From positions 3,437 to 67,436 of the forward strand of contig CAYUIQ010000011.1 in assembly GCA_964444795.1 (NCBI GenBank): a stretch of 64,000 bases of DNA, read 5' to 3'. The DNA is from JABMRP01 sp964444795. Lineage in GTDB: Bacteria; Planctomycetota; Planctomycetia; Pirellulales; Thermoguttaceae. Positions 27,297-36,007 of the stretch are shown here, in pieces. The notes beneath the pieces were generated by a model that was given only the letters and a program-made list of their open reading frames with translations, ran no database searches and had not been told where the DNA came from. The stretch's first letter is position 1; each line of letters starts with the position of its first letter. A program made the translations under genes and the position numbers.

Positions 27297-30200
27297 CTAT
27301 TCCACCGGGATCATGTCCACGCGCGGATGGTCCAGCATCTTCTGGCGCCCTTGCCGGACGGCCTGGAGCATGGTGCGGTAGTCGGCGTCTTCGATCGTGC
27401 TGAACAGAGGTGTGCCCTTGCCCTGGGGTTCGGTCCCCAACCCTCGTCCGCCGGCCGATTTGGCCAGATGGGCCGCCAGGGCCGGACTCCACTCGGGATG
27501 GGTGAAGTTGAGCCACGTGTAGCGGCCGTCCCAGATACGGCCGTGGTCGTTGGGATGGGGGAACGGCCCGTGGCACGACTTGCAGCGGCGGTCGTGTACC
27601 GCCAGAAACTCTTGTCGGTACCATGCCGATTCGGCACCCGTCTCCACGTCGGTATACAGATCGCGATAGCCGGGCGAACGAGGCCGGCTATGGGCATACG
27701 TGCCGTAGTAGGGCACGTTGGCATCGATCCACGCGTAAATCTTCTCCCGATCCTTCCGGGGAATCGTCTTGCCGCAGTGATCCGTTTCCAGGTACTCCGG
27801 CAGCCGGCTGGCGTGCGAACCGGTCCACAGCGGCCGGTTCACCGCCGTGGGAGTGCGCAGGAGCCAGTAGAAATGGACCAGCGGCTTTTCCCGAGCGGCT
27901 TCGCCGGCGGTCATCCCCCCGGCGGCCATGTCGTGTTGACGGTAGGAACGGCTGCGGCCCAAGAGGTTGTCGTAGGCCATGTTGAACAGCCGCGTCTTGT
28001 CGCCCGACAGATCGTAGCCCCCGTCGGGCGTCGGCCCACGGTGACACTCGACGCAGTACCGATCGAGCACGGGCTGCACGACCGAAACGAAATCGATCAC
28101 CCCGTCGCGAGTCCAAGCGTACTTTTCCGGCCGGTTCGCCCGCTTCCCGAAGGCGGCCGGTGTTTGCGCCGAGGGGACCGGCGGGGTTGTGTTACGCGGT
28201 TCGTGGCAACCGACGCACCCTTGGGTTTCGCCGGGCATGAGTTGCAGGGCCGAGGTCATCCGCTGCAGCTCGCGGCCCTCGGCATCGAGCACCTGGAGGT
28301 AGATCTCCCGCAACGGGGGCACCTGGAAATGGGCCGAGCCGTCGGCCTCGACCGGCACGCGTCCCCAGCAGCGCTTCGCGTAATAAGTGGCGTAACTCAT
28401 CACGGGCGACTGATCGTAGGCACGATGCGACAGATCGGCCGTCTTGCGCATCTGCTCCATCACCTGGATATACTTCACCCGCCCCCGTTCGATGCCCGGC
28501 AGTCCGCGATAGACGTCGGCCACCAGGAGCGTTCCCCAGGCGGCCGGTTCGTCGACGTTGCCGTCGGGCTCCAGCGGCGCGAGTTGCGGGGGCACTTCTT
28601 GCCGGCGCAGCAACAGCGGGCCGTAGCAGCCCATTTCAGCGTCGGCGTACACCGGCGTCGTGTTGTCGCACAGATCGAGCAGGCAGATGCCGAACCGCCC
28701 CGATTGCCCGCCGCCGCCGTAGGCGACCAGAAACTGGTAATCGTTGATCGGCAGCGGATCGCGATACGACCAGCGAAACGAACGGTCTTCGATCTGGGGG
28801 AAGTCCTGCGTGATCCAGGCGAACCCTTGATCGCGAGGCGCCTCCAGGCCCGTGCGATTTTGGATCAAACCGATCGCCCCGTGCGGCCAACCGTGGTGCG
28901 GAGCAAACGTGGCCACGACGATGTTCCCGTGCCCGGGCAGCGGCCGCGCCTGCCAGAACATGCCCACGTCGCGGATCGTGTTGCCGAAGAACAACTGATA
29001 GCGCCGCCCGTCGGGGTTCTGCGTCCAAAGGCTCTGCCGGTAGGTCAGATCGCGGTCGATGTACTCCCAGCGGGTGAACAACACGCGACCGTCATGCAGC
29101 AGTTGCGGCGAGAAGTCGGAGAGCGTGTTCTGGCTCACGCAACGCACGTCGTCGCCGTCGCGCCGCATCACGTGCAGATTGGAGGACGGCCCCGGCTGGC
29201 AAAGCGTGTAGCCGCCGCGACGCGTCGAAATGAACAGCAGTTTGCCGTCGGGCAGTTCCAACGGACTGACTTCGTGAAAAGCCTCATCGCGGCTGATTCT
29301 CTTCAACCCCGATCCGTCGATGCCGATTTCACAAATTTGCCAGTTCGGCCGGTCCTTGCTCTTGTGGGAGAAGAAGATCGTGCGGCCGTCCAACGACAGA
29401 TTCATGTCGAAAATCGAACCCTCGAGGTCGTCGAAGATCACTTCGGCCGGCTTGTCACCTCGGGCCGGGTCGACCATGCGGATGCTGCATCCCCACCGCT
29501 CGGGAACGCTCTGCCAGATGTAGCAGTTGGCCGCGTTGGGACGTGCCAACGGGTAGCGAGTGAAGAAAACGATCGGGCCGATGCCGCGCACCTGCTCGGC
29601 GAGAAAACGGTCGACCGAGACACGGAGCGCGTCGATCGATCGCTGGCCGTCGAGCATGCCGGCGCCCAAGCCGGCCCGGAGCTGCTTGGCCCGCTGTTGG
29701 AACTCGGCGAGTTGGGCCAAATAAACTTGCGCCTCGGGCGAAAGGCCTTCGGTCCGCTCGATCAGTTGCAAGAGCGCCGAGGGGTGCGGTTCGAAGTGCA
29801 ACCGATCGAGTACGGCCAAGATTCGTCCAGCCTGGCGGCGACGCGTGACCTCGGCGTTGTCGCGAACGTCCCACTCCATAATCCCACTGCCGCAACCCGG
29901 GCGCGATTTCACCTCGATCCGCAAGGCCGTCGTCTCGACCGGCTCAAACGTCACCCGATTGAACACGCCCTTCTCGACACCCAACGGGCTTGTGTTGGTG
30001 ACCGGTATCCAGCGATCGGTGCTGCGGTAGAACAGCCGCCACGACTCGGGCACGGGGCACCCGCCGCCGGGCGTGTCGTCGAGCCAGTAGATCTCCGTGG
30101 CCGACAGTTTCCGCGGGCCGTCGAAGTGAACCTCGGCCCACTCCTCGGTCCCCTTGTGCGGCCAGAACGAATGGTGCGGCTTCTCGGCCGGATTTTTCGG

Positions 30201-30338
30201 CTCGACGCCGTCGTTGATCGAGGCCACCGTGTCGCCGGAGTAGCAATGCGAAACCCGCAGTTCATCGGCCCAACCGGCCCGGGCGAAAAGAGCGACGATT
30301 AGCAGGCTGATGACGAGCAAGCTTGGTGGTCTTCGCAT
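27297..30338 (-). CDS. Exported TolB-like propeller protein with c-type haem motifs (HzsA-like)
   Basis: A 1013-residue protein with a signal peptide (LLVISLLIVALFARAGWA). Residues about 25-160 resemble a discoidin-like carbohydrate-binding fold. Residues about 270-560 have WD40/PD40-like repeats, such as IFFSHKSKDRPNWQICEIGI and KLLFISTRRGGYTL. The C-terminal part carries three CXXCH motifs: CVGCH near 708, CVECH near 762 and CKSCH near 918, the sites for covalent haem. This layout matches proteins named after the hydrazine synthase alpha subunit, but most planctomycete members are not involved in anammox. An electron-transfer or polysaccharide-related role is possible; no partner gene is evident. 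Confidence 0.8.
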   Translation of the reverse strand: MRRPPSLLVISLLIVALFARAGWADELRVSHCYSGDTVASINDGVEPKNPAEKPHHSFWPHKGTEEWAEVHFDGPRKLSATEIYWLDDTPGGGCPVPESWRLFYRSTDRWIPVTNTSPLGVEKGVFNRVTFEPVETTALRIEVKSRPGCGSGIMEWDVRDNAEVTRRRQAGRILAVLDRLHFEPHPSALLQLIERTEGLSPEAQVYLAQLAEFQQRAKQLRAGLGAGMLDGQRSIDALRVSVDRFLAEQVRGIGPIVFFTRYPLARPNAANCYIWQSVPERWGCSIRMVDPARGDKPAEVIFDDLEGSIFDMNLSLDGRTIFFSHKSKDRPNWQICEIGIDGSGLKRISRDEAFHEVSPLELPDGKLLFISTRRGGYTLCQPGPSSNLHVMRRDGDDVRCVSQNTLSDFSPQLLHDGRVLFTRWEYIDRDLTYRQSLWTQNPDGRRYQLFFGNTIRDVGMFWQARPLPGHGNIVVATFAPHHGWPHGAIGLIQNRTGLEAPRDQGFAWITQDFPQIEDRSFRWSYRDPLPINDYQFLVAYGGGGQSGRFGICLLDLCDNTTPVYADAEMGCYGPLLLRRQEVPPQLAPLEPDGNVDEPAAWGTLLVADVYRGLPGIERGRVKYIQVMEQMRKTADLSHRAYDQSPVMSYATYYAKRCWGRVPVEADGSAHFQVPPLREIYLQVLDAEGRELQRMTSALQLMPGETQGCVGCHEPRNTTPPVPSAQTPAAFGKRANRPEKYAWTRDGVIDFVSVVQPVLDRYCVECHRGPTPDGGYDLSGDKTRLFNMAYDNLLGRSRSYRQHDMAAGGMTAGEAAREKPLVHFYWLLRTPTAVNRPLWTGSHASRLPEYLETDHCGKTIPRKDREKIYAWIDANVPYYGTYAHSRPRSPGYRDLYTDVETGAESAWYRQEFLAVHDRRCKSCHGPFPHPNDHGRIWDGRYTWLNFTHPEWSPALAAHLAKSAGGRGLGTEPQGKGTPLFSTIEDADYRTMLQAVRQGRQKMLDHPRVDMIPVE

Positions 30339-30367
30339 GGTTCCTCTCGGACTCCCTCAGTCAGATT

Positions 30368-30457
30368 CGTGTGCCACTGCTTGCTTGCAAGCAGTGCCTC
30401 AGAAGGGGGGTGAACCCCCGGCCACAAGCACTGCTTGCAAGCAAGCAGTGGCACACG
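30368..30457. repeat. Perfect 30-bp inverted repeat
   Basis: The arms 30368-30397 and 30428-30457 are exact reverse complements. Each arm contains the nested palindrome CTTGCTTGCAAGCAG, and the spacer holds GGGGGTGAACCCCC. It lies between nadE and the downstream haem-protein gene, which run in the same direction. Confidence 0.95.
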
Positions 30458-30489
30458 ACTCAGGCAAAGTCACCTTTCTCAACGACCCT

Positions 30490-31329
30490 CTACGTCCCCC
30501 AATCGCGGGCGTAGCGGAAATCGCGGTCCACCGTGCGGTGGGTCAGTTTGGCGATGACCGGCAGGCGGCGTTTGAAGTGGTTGCGGCGGATCATCGTCGA
30601 GACGCGGTCGACGAACTCGCCGTCGAAACCGGCCTCGATCAACTCGGCCCGGTGCCAGCGACGATCGACCAGCAGCACCAGCAGGCGGTCGACGTCGGCG
30701 TAGCTGAAGCCTAGTTCTTCTTCGTCGGTTTGGCCGATCCACAGGTCGCCGGTGGGCCGTTTCGTGCGGATGGCTTCCGGCACGCCCAGGTGCTCGGCCA
30801 GTGGGTAGAGTTGCATCTTGTAGAGATCGCCGATGGGATTGATCGCCGAGGCCATGTCGCCGTATTGCGTGCCGTAGCCCAGTAGCAACTCCGACTTGTT
30901 GCTCGTGCCCACCACCAGCGCCTCGAAGGCGGCGCTTTGGTCGTAGAGAATGGTCATCCGCTCGCGGGCGCATTTGTTCGCCCGGCGCATCTGCGAGGCG
31001 TCGGGGAATTGAGCGAAATAGGCGTCGATCTGATCGGTGATGGGTACGTCGACGGTGCGGATCCCGAGCTGCTCGACGACCACCTGGCTGTCGCTTCGCG
31101 TGGCGTCGCTCGATGTCTTGTACGGCATGGTCACGGCGAGCACGTTTTCCGGGCCCAACGCGCGGGCGGCCAGGAACGTGACCACACTGGAGTCGATCCC
31201 CCCGGAGAGCCCGACCACGGCATGTCGAAACCCGGCCCGATGAATCTCGTTGCGGATGAACCGGCAAAGGATATCGGTCACCAGCGGGCGGTTCATCGGC
31301 AACTCGCTTGGGCAGGGATCAGGATTCAT
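30490..31329 (-). CDS. nadE: NAD synthase, synthetase subunit
   Basis: A 279-residue enzyme that adenylates nicotinate adenine dinucleotide and amidates it to NAD. The ATP-pyrophosphatase P-loop is VVGLSGGIDSSVVTFLAA, and VVGTSNKSELLLGYGTQYGD and PIGDLYKMQLYPLAEHLG are family segments. It has no nitrilase domain; the adjacent upstream gene supplies one. The start is ATG 31329, overlapping the upstream gene by 11 bases; ATG 31296 (MNRPLVTDIL) is an alternative, and neither has a strong ribosome-binding site. Ammonia could be used directly or channelled from the partner amidase. Confidence 0.94.
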   Translation of the reverse strand: MNPDPCPSELPMNRPLVTDILCRFIRNEIHRAGFRHAVVGLSGGIDSSVVTFLAARALGPENVLAVTMPYKTSSDATRSDSQVVVEQLGIRTVDVPITDQIDAYFAQFPDASQMRRANKCARERMTILYDQSAAFEALVVGTSNKSELLLGYGTQYGDMASAINPIGDLYKMQLYPLAEHLGVPEAIRTKRPTGDLWIGQTDEEELGFSYADVDRLLVLLVDRRWHRAELIEAGFDGEFVDRVSTMIRRNHFKRRLPVIAKLTHRTVDRDFRYARDWGT

Positions 31330-32227
31330 AGCGTCGCCGCTTGATGCGTTGGAGTTCTTCGATGGTCAGCAGGAGCCGTTCGTCGCGTGCCAAAGGAGTG
31401 ATCACCCGTTGACGGCGCAATTCGGCCGGGTCGTAGTCGGCCGATGTGAGCGACGGGTCCAGAACGGGCGCTTCGGCGATCGGCCGGCCGTCGGGTCCCA
31501 CGACCATGCTCCCGCCGGTAAAGCACAATCCGTCCTCGAATCCCACCCGATTGACCAGCACGACCATCGCGCCGAGCAGTTGGGCAAACGTCTTGACCAG
31601 CCGCTGCGCCGTTTCGGTCGAGCGGATATCCGGGCCGTCGACACCCCGGGCGGGTGAGTTGGACAGGCAAATGAGCAGGTCGACCTCCTCGGCCTGCATG
31701 ACGGTGGCGGCCGAGAGGTGCCAGAAATCCTCGCAGATGAGGATGCCCACGCGTCCGAACCGGGCCGTGTCGAACGCGCGGATTCGATCGCCGGCGGCGA
31801 AGTATCGCTGCTCGTCGAACAGCCCGTAGGTGGGCAGATACACTTTGCGATGCAGATGCACAAGCCGGCCGTCTTGGGCAAAGAGGGCCGAGTTGTGGAA
31901 GCGATGTTGGGGCGTTTGCTCGACGAACCCGGCCACCACGGCCGCCGGACCCGCCGCCTCGATCAACGCGGCGATCTCCTCCGAATCGGGCTCCACGGCC
32001 ACGTCGGGGACCATGTCCCGGAGAAAATAGCCGGTGAGCGAAAGCTCGGGAAAGACGATCAACTCGGCGCCCTGCTCCCGGGCGGCCGCGATTTGCTCTA
32101 GGTGCAACTGCAAATTGCGGCGCCGATCCCCCAGGATCGGCGCGATCTGCGCCAGGGCCACGCGGCGAACGTCATGCCCTCGCGGGGGATTCGTGTCTCC
32201 GGGTGTGGTGGAGTTGTCAGAAGCCAC
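31319..32227 (-). CDS. Nitrilase-family glutaminase partner of NAD synthase
   Basis: A 302-residue carbon-nitrogen hydrolase. The catalytic triad is visible as Glu in FPELSLTGY, Lys in HLHRKVYLPTYG and Cys in ILICEDFWHLS. The sequence is close to the N-terminal amidase domain of glutamine-dependent NAD synthase. Overlap of its 3' end with nadE indicates that the fused enzyme of many bacteria is here split in two genes. It would release ammonia from glutamine for the synthetase. Confidence 0.9.
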   Translation of the reverse strand: MASDNSTTPGDTNPPRGHDVRRVALAQIAPILGDRRRNLQLHLEQIAAAREQGAELIVFPELSLTGYFLRDMVPDVAVEPDSEEIAALIEAAGPAAVVAGFVEQTPQHRFHNSALFAQDGRLVHLHRKVYLPTYGLFDEQRYFAAGDRIRAFDTARFGRVGILICEDFWHLSAATVMQAEEVDLLICLSNSPARGVDGPDIRSTETAQRLVKTFAQLLGAMVVLVNRVGFEDGLCFTGGSMVVGPDGRPIAEAPVLDPSLTSADYDPAELRRQRVITPLARDERLLLTIEELQRIKRRRYES

Positions 32228-32257
32228 GCGTTTCCTCTCTCACTCTCCCCGAAACGT

Positions 32258-32463
32258 TACGCCGAAGGCGTTTCACATCAAAGCCCAGGGTCGCGCAGCG
32301 CACCCTGGGTAGCATTCACCCGAAACACAATCAACCCCAACGGGGTTGTACAACCTTGCCACGCCCTGTGGAACGCCTTCGGCGTTCGTTCGACCGTTAT
32401 GGCCTTCCGACCCAGGGTGCGCTTCGCGACCCTGGGCTATGTTGTTGGACCCCCTTGGGGTCA
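32258..32463. repeat. Composite of four dispersed palindromes
   Basis: The region upstream of the nitrilase-like gene contains ACGCCGAAGGCGT (32260) and AACGCCTTCGGCGTT (32372); CCCAGGGT/ACCCTGGG hairpins at 32284-32309 and 32409-32436, which are reverse complements of each other; and AACCCCAACGGGGTT (32333). The whole block could fold on itself. It separates two same-strand genes. Confidence 0.9.
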
Positions 32464-32471
32464 ATGTCACC

Positions 32472-33149
32472 TCACGACTCGGCCAGCAGCACGCGAACCG
32501 CCGCTTTCACATCGCGATGCGTGCTGACGGCGTACTCCAGGTCGAGGTAACGAATTCGACCTTCGGGATCGAGCACGTAGGTTCGGGATAATTGTTCGGT
32601 GGCAACCGCGGCGAAAAACGCGCCGTCGGGATCCAGCAGGTTGACGAAACCGACCCCCGCGTCGATTTGCTTGCGAGCCTCTTCGGCCGTCTCGCCCGTG
32701 TTGATGCCGATAATGGCGATGCCCTCGGTATCTTCGGGCTTGCCCACGTCATCGCGAATGAACGTCAACTCTTCCAACGACCGTTTACTCTTGCTACTCC
32801 AAAAGAAAACGACCGTGCCCTTGGCGCCGAGGTGGTCTTTCAGTGTCACCGGATTGCCCGACAGATCGACCAGCGGGGCCATCGGCATCAGGTCGCCGTC
32901 CAGCACGCGGCAGGTCGACCTATGTTCGTCGCTCAGATTCGTCTTGGGCATCTCGGCGGCCGGGGGAACGGGGGCGTCCGGCCACGGTTCCTTGGGCGGG
33001 AGCGGGCGGGGGTCGCCTTGACCGGCTCTCTTGCTCTCCGCCGGTTCGCCGGACGAAGACGACTCGCTGGAATCGCCACCACAGCCGAGACACGCCACAG
33101 TGAGGCTGATGGCGACCGCGAGAATCCAATATCGAGAAGGTTGCCGCAT
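32472..33149 (-). CDS. Redoxin-like lipoprotein without redox cysteines
   Basis: A 225-residue lipoprotein: lipobox VACLGC near residue 23 followed by a Ser/Glu-rich linker. Residues about 85-220 follow the TlpA/AhpC-TSA thioredoxin fold: LVDLSGNPVTLKDHLGAKG, then GTVVFFWSSKSKRSLEELTF, then RTYVLDPEGRIRYLDLEYAV. In active redoxins the segment after FFW holds CXXC; here it is SSKS, so dithiol exchange is not possible at that site. It may bind a ligand or act as a structural partner in the periplasm. Function unknown. Confidence 0.8.
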   Translation of the reverse strand: MRQPSRYWILAVAISLTVACLGCGGDSSESSSSGEPAESKRAGQGDPRPLPPKEPWPDAPVPPAAEMPKTNLSDEHRSTCRVLDGDLMPMAPLVDLSGNPVTLKDHLGAKGTVVFFWSSKSKRSLEELTFIRDDVGKPEDTEGIAIIGINTGETAEEARKQIDAGVGFVNLLDPDGAFFAAVATEQLSRTYVLDPEGRIRYLDLEYAVSTHRDVKAAVRVLLAES

Positions 33150-33220
33150 GGGATTTCGTGCTCCTTAATACGCTAACCGAGGAATAAGCCCCTACAGTTT
33201 CCCGCTTGCCGCCGCGGGGG

Positions 33221-34987
33221 TCAAGTCTTGGCCTTGATTCCCAGTTCCTGCAACTGCCGCGAGCCCACCTGGCCGGGAGCGCCGGTCATCAGGTCGGTCG
33301 CTCGTTGGGTCTTGGGGAAGGCGATGCAATCGCGAATGCTGTCCAAACGGGCAAAGAGCATCACCCAGCGGTCGATCCCCAGGGCAATCCCCGCGTGCGG
33401 CGGGGCTCCATACTGGAGGGCTTCCAAGAGAAACCCGAACCGCTCGGCGGCCGTTTGCTCGTCGATTCCCAGCAATGTGAACACTTCCCGCTGCAACTTC
33501 TGGTCGTGGATTCGGACCGTGCCGCCACCGGCTTCGGCGCCGTTGATCACCAGATCGTAGGCCTGAGCCCTAACCTTACCCGGCTCGGCGGCCAGCAGGT
33601 CCAGGTCTTGCGGCCGGGGGGCGGTGAAGGGGTGGTGCATCGCCGCCCAGCCGTCGGACTCTTCGTCCGGGGCAAACATGGGGAATTCCACAACCCAGGA
33701 GAAGTTCATCTCCTTGGGGTCGTAAAGCTCCAACTCCGCGGCCAACCGGCGACGCAAGCCCGAGAGGACCCGGCAGGTCGTGTCGAAATCGGCCGAGGCA
33801 AACAGCAGCAGATCGCCCGGCGCCGCATCCATCCGCTGGGCAATGCTCTGGAGTGTCTCGGGGGTGAAATTCTTCGCAATCGGCGAGGCCAGTGTGCCGG
33901 ACTCATCGACCTTGAACCAGGCCAATCCCTTGGCCCCGAAGTCCTGCACGACGAAGTCGGTCAGTTCGTCGATACCCTTTCGGGAATACTTCGACGCGGC
34001 CCCTTTGGCGTTGATGCCGCGAACCCGGCCGCCCGAGGTGGCCGGACCGCTGAACACGCGAAACTTGCACTCGGCGGCCAGATCGGTCAGATCGACCAGC
34101 TCCATACCGTATCGCAGATCGGGTGCGTCGTGGCCGAATCGTTCCATGGCTTCGTCGTAAGTCATCCGCGGCAGGGGCAAGGAAACCTCGAGCCCCAGCA
34201 CGTCCTTGGCCAATCGGGCGACCAGACCGTCGATCACCCCGATGATGTCGTCGCCGTCGACCATGGCCATTTCCACGTCCAACTGTGTGAACTCCGGCTG
34301 CCGGTCGGCGCGGAGATCCTCGTCGCGGAAACACCGGGCGACCTGCACGTAGCGGTCGTAGCCGGCAATCATCAGAATCTGCTTGTAGAGTTGCGGCGAC
34401 TGAGGCAGTGCGTAAAACGTACCCGGCTGCACCCGGCTGGGCACCAGATAATCGCGGGCGCCTTCCGGCGTGCTACGGCCCAGCACGGGGGTCTCCACCT
34501 CGATGAAATCCAGCGCGTCGAAGTAGTCGCGCATCCCCTTGATTATGCGATGACGCAGGACCATGGTCTCCTGCATCTGGGGACGGCGCAGATCGAGATA
34601 GCGGTATTTCAACCGCAAGTCCTCGCCGGGGAGATCCGCCCCCGTCGGCTGAAATGGCGGCGTGACGCAGGCGTTGAGCACCTCGACCCCGTTGGCCCGG
34701 ACTTCAACCCCCCCAGTCGCGAGCTTCGGGTTGACCGTACCCTCGGGCCGTGCAGCCACGGTGCCCGTGACGGCCACGACATACTCCGAGCGGAGCGAAC
34801 GGCCCGTTTCCCGAGTCTTCTCGTCGGTTTGGGGGGAAAAAACGACCTGCACCTTGCCGTACCGATCGCGGAGGTCGACGAACAGCCCCCCGCCGTGATC
34901 CCGGTAGGTATCGACCCACCCGCAGACGGTAACCTGTTGGCCAATGTGTTCGGGGCGAAGCTGCCCACATGTGTGCGTCCGGAGCAA
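33221..34987 (-). CDS. aspS: Aspartyl-tRNA synthetase
   Basis: A 588-residue class IIb synthetase of bacterial type. It charges tRNA-Asp with aspartate in the cytoplasm. The N-terminal OB-fold (RTHTCGQLRPEHIGQQVTVC) is followed by motif 2 in VARCFRDEDLRADRQPEFTQ and motif 3 in GIALGIDRWVMLFA; the GAD insertion domain lies between. The start is TTG 34987 (next codons CTC CGG ACG), because the normal family N-terminus begins there and GAGG lies 8 bases upstream. Whether it also charges tRNA-Asn cannot be judged here. Confidence 0.97.
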   Translation of the reverse strand: MLRTHTCGQLRPEHIGQQVTVCGWVDTYRDHGGGLFVDLRDRYGKVQVVFSPQTDEKTRETGRSLRSEYVVAVTGTVAARPEGTVNPKLATGGVEVRANGVEVLNACVTPPFQPTGADLPGEDLRLKYRYLDLRRPQMQETMVLRHRIIKGMRDYFDALDFIEVETPVLGRSTPEGARDYLVPSRVQPGTFYALPQSPQLYKQILMIAGYDRYVQVARCFRDEDLRADRQPEFTQLDVEMAMVDGDDIIGVIDGLVARLAKDVLGLEVSLPLPRMTYDEAMERFGHDAPDLRYGMELVDLTDLAAECKFRVFSGPATSGGRVRGINAKGAASKYSRKGIDELTDFVVQDFGAKGLAWFKVDESGTLASPIAKNFTPETLQSIAQRMDAAPGDLLLFASADFDTTCRVLSGLRRRLAAELELYDPKEMNFSWVVEFPMFAPDEESDGWAAMHHPFTAPRPQDLDLLAAEPGKVRAQAYDLVINGAEAGGGTVRIHDQKLQREVFTLLGIDEQTAAERFGFLLEALQYGAPPHAGIALGIDRWVMLFARLDSIRDCIAFPKTQRATDLMTGAPGQVGSRQLQELGIKAKT

Positions 34988-35244
34988 TGGATGGTCCTCA
35001 ATTTAGGCCGCCGGTGTTCTCTATTCGCAAAACTCTTTATTCTAGACGACATTTCCCCCGGCGCATAGGTTGGCCGGGATCGCCGCTTAGCCACTCGTAC
35101 GGGGGGGTTCGTGGCTTACGGCATGGCATATCGATCCACTTCGAGTTCCTCTGGACACGTGCCCGGCAAGTTGGTACGCTCCTGCCCCATTTTCAAAATA
35201 CCTCGGCTGCGGCCGGGGTGGTGAACTCGAAGGAGATCGAGCCG

Positions 35245-35490
35245 ATGAACGTCAATTTCTTTTCGTGGATGCGCGAGGGAGTCAAGCAGTCTGTCCTGTT
35301 GGGGGTTTCTGACGCTGTGGAGCAGATCGGTGTCCCCGCCGAAGAGGGTGACGGCAATCAGAGATTGCTCGAGGTACTTCGCACGGGCAATACGGACGCG
35401 CCGGCCAAGAAGATAACCGGCACGACGAAACGGAAGAAACTCGGCCGCTCGCTGAAACAGATCCAGGGCGGTTTGCCCAAAGCCGCCTGA
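35245..35490 (+). CDS. Small basic protein of unknown function
   Basis: An 81-residue protein beginning MNVNFFSWMREGVKQSVLLG and ending in a Lys/Arg-rich tail (TTKRKKLGRSLKQIQGG). AAGGAG is 9 bases upstream of the ATG and a strong terminator follows the stop by 27 bases, so this is a compact single-gene unit. No membrane helix or known motif is seen. The tail could contact nucleic acid or acidic surfaces, but that is a guess. Confidence 0.8.
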   Translation: MNVNFFSWMREGVKQSVLLGVSDAVEQIGVPAEEGDGNQRLLEVLRTGNTDAPAKKITGTTKRKKLGRSLKQIQGGLPKAA

Positions 35491-35516
35491 GTATCGTCCA
35501 CGTCCGTCTCCATCCG

Positions 35517-35553
35517 CCCCTTCTCTCGATCAGCCGAGAGAAGGGGTTTTTTT
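35517..35553 (+). terminator. Strong Rho-independent terminator
   Basis: CCCCTTCTCTCG (35517-35528) pairs exactly with CGAGAGAAGGGG (35535-35546), with a 6-base loop and seven T residues following. It serves the small protein gene. Confidence 0.97.
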
Positions 35554-35732
35554 GTTGCCCGTGCGGTCTGCTCCGCCGATCGCCCCATGACGCTGGCGGA
35601 CTGGGTGGAAATCAGGGTAAAACCTTGACAAGCGGTAACCCGTCGCGTAAGTTCAGCGGCCAGACGGGGATTGGAATCGCTTGCATGCGTTACCATTCGC
35701 ATATTCCTCGCAAATTGCCGAGAGACCCGTCC

Positions 35733-35969
35733 ATGACCATACAACTGACCTTTTTCCGCTCGCTGCTGCTTTTCGTGATCTACACGCGCTATGCGGATCT
35801 GGCGTTTTTCCACGGCAAGACGTTGCGGCCGGTCATGGCCCGCAACAAGACCTTTCTCGACCATCAGGCTATCCGCAACGTCAAGGGGATCGGGTTGAAG
35901 AAACTGGGGCAAATCGATCCCTACCTGGTTCCCATGCTCCAGGTCAACGCCCTGGCCGGCGGTGACTGA
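35733..35969 (+). pseudogene. Fragment of the large exported protein gene at 38292
   Basis: Bases 35733-35862 are a diverged copy of the 5' part of the gene that starts at 38292. MTIQLTFFRSLLLFVI corresponds to MTIQPPFFRALLLFAI, and TRYADLAFFHGKTLRPVMAR to TRYAELAFFHGKTLKPVMAR. Between these blocks 159 bases (53 codons) are missing, apparently between two ATC triplets, so the frame stays open. After NKTF the similarity ends; the frame continues for about 36 residues of unrelated sequence to a stop at 35969. The signal peptide cleavage region and most of the protein are lost, so it is a remnant and probably not functional. Confidence 0.8.
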
Positions 35970-36007
35970 CACTCGATTTGTCGCCCCATTTCTCGGAGAG
36001 CCTAGCC

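Noticed and set aside
26712..30302. 1196-codon plus-strand ORF opposite the haem-motif gene
   Set aside because: Long only because of GC-rich coding on the other strand; the minus frame has signal peptide, propeller repeats and CXXCH motifs.
33206..35068. 620-codon plus-strand ORF opposite aspS
   Set aside because: Shadow of aspS, which has all class II motifs.
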